From UBA1672 sp050633325 (GTDB lineage Bacteria > Pseudomonadota > Alphaproteobacteria > Micavibrionales > Micavibrionaceae), in the NCBI GenBank assembly GCA_050633325.1, contig JBOEGH010000008.1:195731-259730 (forward strand): 64,000 nucleotides of DNA, read 5' to 3'. Every line of letters starts with the position of its first letter. The stretch's first letter is position 1. A program made the translations under genes and the position numbers. This document shows, one piece after another, positions 61,175 to 64,000 of this stretch. A model generated the notes under the pieces. The model was given only the letters and a program-made list of their open reading frames with translations. It was not told the DNA's origin and made no database searches.

Positions 61175-62386
61175 ATGAGCGTTACATTTGAGGACGTGTT
61201 GCATGCACGTGATAAAATCAAAGATTCTGTGGTGTTTACACCAACTATTAAGGCAACACGCCTTTCTTTACACCTTGGTATTGATCTGTATTTGAAGTTG
61301 GAAAACCTACAGCACACTAGTGCGTTTAAGGCGCGTGGTGCTTTAAATAAGTTACTTACATTGGATGAAGAACAGCGCGAAAACGGTGTTATTGCGTGCA
61401 GTGCTGGCAATCATGCGCAAGGACTTGCATATAATGCGACGCGCTTAGGTATACCGTCTGTTATTGTTATGCCTAATGGTACGCCGTTTAATAAGATAAA
61501 GCGCACAGAGGATTTTGGCGCAAAAGTTATATTACATGGAAACGGGTTTGAAGAGTCCGTTGGTGAGACTCTAAGACTGGCAGAAGAGCAAAACCTTACT
61601 TTCATTCACCCATTTGATGATGAGGCAGTTGTCGCAGGCCAGGGCACTGTCGGCTTGGAAATGTTAGAGCAAGTACCTGATTTAGATGTCGTCGTTGTTC
61701 CTATTGGTGGTGGTGGTTTAATTTCCGGCGTTGCCACAGCCGTAAAAGGCGTAAAGCCTGAAATTGAAGTTATAGGCGCACAAGCAGAGAATTTTGATGC
61801 TGTTCTTGCCATGCGTGAGGGGCGCGAATTTACCGGCGGGGATGCAACATTGGCAGAGGGAATTGCTGTTAAAGCGCCGTCGAAAAAAGACTTTGAAATT
61901 ATAGAAGCATTGGTCGACGATATATATTCAGCCAGTGAAACTGAGATTGAAGAAGCTATATTTGATTTGCTAAGTGAAGAGAAGCTGGTTGCAGAGGGAG
62001 CTCCGGGAGCTGCGCTTGCCGTTATTAAAAAGAACCTAGATAGGTTTAAAGGCAAGAAAGTTGGTATGGTTTTATGTGGTGGTAATATCGATTCTCGTAT
62101 GTTGTCGACCTTGATATTGCGTGGCCTTGTTCGTGATGGACGTATTACAAGGCTGATTTTTGAAATTGATGATACCCCGGGACAGCTATCTGATATTTCC
62201 CGTATCATAGGCGAGTCTGGTGCAAACGTTGTTGAGGTAATTCACCAACGAATGATGCAAACTGTGTCATTAAAAAGGGCGGAGCTGGAAGTTGTGATTG
62301 AGGCTAGAGATAAACTGCACGTAACTGACATTATTAAAACTCTTGAAGAATCTGGATTTAAGGTTTCTGCATCACGGGATGTCTAG
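61175..62386 (+). CDS. Threonine dehydratase with ACT domain
   Basis: PLP enzyme that deaminates threonine to 2-oxobutanoate. The PLP-Lys is in KLENLQHTSAFKARGA (about 45-60), with SAGNHAQGLAYNAT and PIGGGGLISGVATAVK. The C-terminal ACT domain (about 325-403) has RLIFEIDDTPGQLSDISRIIGESGANV. 403 residues, the length of the short, single-ACT form rather than the long IlvA. Biosynthetic or catabolic role unclear; no ilv genes nearby. ATG 61175. Confidence 0.93.
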   Translation: MSVTFEDVLHARDKIKDSVVFTPTIKATRLSLHLGIDLYLKLENLQHTSAFKARGALNKLLTLDEEQRENGVIACSAGNHAQGLAYNATRLGIPSVIVMPNGTPFNKIKRTEDFGAKVILHGNGFEESVGETLRLAEEQNLTFIHPFDDEAVVAGQGTVGLEMLEQVPDLDVVVVPIGGGGLISGVATAVKGVKPEIEVIGAQAENFDAVLAMREGREFTGGDATLAEGIAVKAPSKKDFEIIEALVDDIYSASETEIEEAIFDLLSEEKLVAEGAPGAALAVIKKNLDRFKGKKVGMVLCGGNIDSRMLSTLILRGLVRDGRITRLIFEIDDTPGQLSDISRIIGESGANVVEVIHQRMMQTVSLKRAELEVVIEARDKLHVTDIIKTLEESGFKVSASRDV

Positions 62387-62491
62387 GAAATTTCCTTTTA
62401 TTATATGTAACTAAACAGTTTCTTGCGTGTTTTTGCTCTCTGCTCTATTGTTATAGAAAATAAAATGCAAAAAGCAGGGTGCTAAATAGTA

Positions 62492-63595
62492 ATGGTTACG
62501 GATAATCGTGGCGAAGTTAAATATAAAGGCGATGATCCTTCGATTAAAAATGCGATGGATCGGATAAAGCCAATAACTCTGGAAAATGCAGAATGGTCAG
62601 ATGATGGCTATGGTGTTATAGATGGTTTTATTGCTGTTGTTGATGGGCGAGATGATCTTGATGATGCTTTAAGTTTGGCACGTGAATTAATACAAAAGCC
62701 AGAATTCGAAGTGGTAAGCGTTATTCGCCAATCTACTACATTGGAAAATAGTAAAGATAAAGTCAGCGATTTGTTCTGGAATGCTGCATTTGGAAAGACA
62801 TCAATTAAAAGGCCTGATAACACATCTGGTCTTGGCTCTGCAAAGCAAGGTACGGTGTTGCTAGAACCTGATTCTAAAAACTTTTATATTAAAACCCCTG
62901 CATCTTCTTTTTCTACTGTTAACGTATTGCGCAGTACAGTAGGCATTGATGTTCCGGAATTTGACTATAATAAAGTAGGTGTTTTTGGTGGTGGATCTGC
63001 TTTAGGCAAGGATTTCAAGACAATATTTGGTGCTGCGGGCCGTGCATTTCCGGAATATATGTCTGTTTATCTGTCTAATGGTGCATCTACCAGTGATCCT
63101 GGGGTGATGCATTTTGATTCAGGATATAAAGCGAATAATTCTGATGATGACTGTGTTCCTTGCATTAGAGATAATAGCGACTTGCCCGATAAGTTTTTAG
63201 AAGCAGCAAAATCACGTGATTTTGAGCCGTTACCGGGCGGTGTTACAATTACTGCATCTATTAATGGTGGTGGATCTATAGTTAGTAAAACAAACCCCGA
63301 TCGTTATAATCAATATAAAGAACATGAGATAAATAAAGAGCTGTCAGATAACAAGCTACTTTTTCAAGATGGTGAATTCCAAGGACATCAAGGCCAAGAT
63401 GGAGATATTATGATTATGCGTAATGATCGTTGGCCTGATGATGAGCATGGAAACAAAAGGTTACCATCTGATCATTGTTCCACGATTACTAATGCCTATG
63501 GTAATTACGGTAATCATTTAGGGCGTATTGTTGGTCTTATGTCTTCTCAGGTATGCTATATGTCGCCTCAGGTGCATGACCAGATTAGTATGTAA
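62492..63595 (+). CDS. Hypothetical protein, possible HxD-type iron oxygenase relative
   Basis: A 367-residue protein of no firmly recognised family. It has an HFD motif (H207, D209) in GVMHFDSG and a second His (H328) in SDHCSTI after GDIMIMRNDRW, followed by an Arg (R345). This HxD...H...R spacing resembles Fe(II)/2-oxoglutarate oxygenases such as DUF1826-type proteins. The HxD-to-H distance (about 120) is within their range. No signal peptide or membrane segment. Assignment is tentative. Start ATG 62492. Stand-alone on the plus strand; convergent with nrdB. Confidence 0.45.
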   Translation: MVTDNRGEVKYKGDDPSIKNAMDRIKPITLENAEWSDDGYGVIDGFIAVVDGRDDLDDALSLARELIQKPEFEVVSVIRQSTTLENSKDKVSDLFWNAAFGKTSIKRPDNTSGLGSAKQGTVLLEPDSKNFYIKTPASSFSTVNVLRSTVGIDVPEFDYNKVGVFGGGSALGKDFKTIFGAAGRAFPEYMSVYLSNGASTSDPGVMHFDSGYKANNSDDDCVPCIRDNSDLPDKFLEAAKSRDFEPLPGGVTITASINGGGSIVSKTNPDRYNQYKEHEINKELSDNKLLFQDGEFQGHQGQDGDIMIMRNDRWPDDEHGNKRLPSDHCSTITNAYGNYGNHLGRIVGLMSSQVCYMSPQVHDQISM

Positions 63596-63606
63596 TTAGA
63601 CATTAT

Positions 63607-63635
63607 TAAAGTCACCCGTTAACAGGGTAACTTTA
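63607..63635. terminator. Possible terminator between the two convergent genes
   Basis: AAAGTCACCC and GGGTAACTTT form an imperfect stem around GTTAACA. The T run is short on both sides. Confidence 0.5.
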
Positions 63636-63655
63636 AATATTTAAAAACACTATTT

Positions 63656-64000
63656 TTATGCGGCATCACTATCATCGCTGGTAACTCCACCGATTTTCTT
63701 GCCGTAATTGCCGGAAAATACATCCTCAGAGAAAGCTTCTTCCCATGTCCCCTCGGTTGCTGCGCGGGCATATTCTGTTGCACGGCTTTCAAAGAAATTT
63801 GCGTGTTCTGCACCATTTAACATTTCATCCATCCAAGGAAGAGGGTTTTTCTCTACACCATATATAGGTTCCAAATTAAGTTGTTGCATACGACGATCAC
63901 CAATAAAGCGTATATACTGCTTTACGTCGTCTGGGCACATGCCCTCAATCTCACCCATTTCAAAGCATAGATCGATAAAGGAATCTTCATGTTCTACGGT
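63656..64000 (-). CDS. nrdB: Ribonucleoside-diphosphate reductase beta subunit (partial)
   Basis: Provides the tyrosyl radical for dNTP synthesis by the class I enzyme. Only the C-terminal part is in the window; the N-terminus extends past the right edge. The visible residues YIRFIGDRRMQQLNLEPIYG, NPLPWMDEMLNGAEHANFFE and RATEYARAATEGTW match R2 proteins. The C-terminal tail is the part that contacts the large subunit. Stop at 63656-63658. Confidence 0.9.
   Translation of the reverse strand, partial: TVEHEDSFIDLCFEMGEIEGMCPDDVKQYIRFIGDRRMQQLNLEPIYGVEKNPLPWMDEMLNGAEHANFFESRATEYARAATEGTWEEAFSEDVFSGNYGKKIGGVTSDDSDAA

Noticed and set aside
61606..62208. Minus-strand frame of 200 codons inside the threonine dehydratase gene.
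   Set aside because: Antisense shadow of a well-recognised enzyme; Ser/Pro-rich without a domain.

Overview
The window reads as an ordinary, gene-dense stretch of a free-living, moderately AT-rich alphaproteobacterial chromosome (about 40% G+C by eye; not computed). The lineage markers are gcrA, the alphaproteobacterial TIGR02300 zinc-ribbon protein, a single bifunctional rsh directly behind rpoZ, the block DUF2062-acpS-lepB-rnc-era, and adjacent glmU-glmS. Amino-acid, thiamin and cell-wall biosynthesis genes argue against an obligate intracellular parasite. An orphan DotI/IcmL-like gene and a set of large pilin-like surface proteins recall Micavibrio-like or other interaction-prone alphaproteobacteria, but the genus cannot be fixed from this window alone.

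Layout. 1-7.8 kb: a truncated HD protein with RelA/SpoT-type hydrolase motifs, dapD, a FemAB-like transferase, a DUF3108 periplasmic protein, glmU and glmS, then an unknown gene ending in a partial tRNA-Gly copy next to intact tRNA-Gly(GCC). 8-13.2 kb: two small unknown coupled genes, a prolyl-tRNA editing protein, a thioredoxin-TPR protein, a Trm112-like protein, and leuA preceded by a leucine-rich leader peptide with alternative hairpins, then a family 5 uracil-DNA glycosylase. 13.3-20.9 kb: rpoZ-rsh, apt, DUF2062-acpS-lepB-rnc-era, gcrA. 21-26.2 kb: three consecutive large prepilin-like proteins on the minus strand sharing a YPCPA motif, with tail-fibre-like and cysteine-rich C-terminal parts. 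26.2-36.5 kb: double cold-shock protein, fadD, then an rpmI-rplT-pheS-pheT set broken up by unrelated genes, including two GNAT acetyltransferases (one behind each phe gene), an acidic unknown protein, a HAD hydrolase and an IcmL-like gene.

36.6-44.8 kb: a structured intergenic region with its own promoter and terminator (RNA candidate), rlmB, yciB, rsuA-like, polA, a second strong small-RNA candidate carrying three CCCCACACA boxes, an OmpA-family lipoprotein, prmA and the TIGR02300 gene. 45-51.3 kb: a beta-oxidation locus (thiolase, small unknown, FadN-type multifunctional protein, acyl-CoA dehydrogenase). 51.3-56 kb: a Sel1-AAA+ fusion protein, an array of TACTCAG-like heptamers, a large periplasmic coiled-coil protein, an SCP2 protein and a Sco1 protein. 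56-58.7 kb: a TPP riboswitch followed by a tautomerase-family gene, thiC and a DUF3658 gene. 58.7-64 kb: TerB-like membrane protein, PhoH, a small secreted protein, threonine dehydratase, a possible HxD-type iron oxygenase relative, and the C-terminal part of nrdB.

No CRISPR array, insertion sequence, prophage or rRNA was seen. The most unusual items are the two intergenic RNA candidates, the leucine attenuator, the pilin-like trio, the orphan IcmL-like gene and the stand-alone RelA/SpoT-type HD protein.
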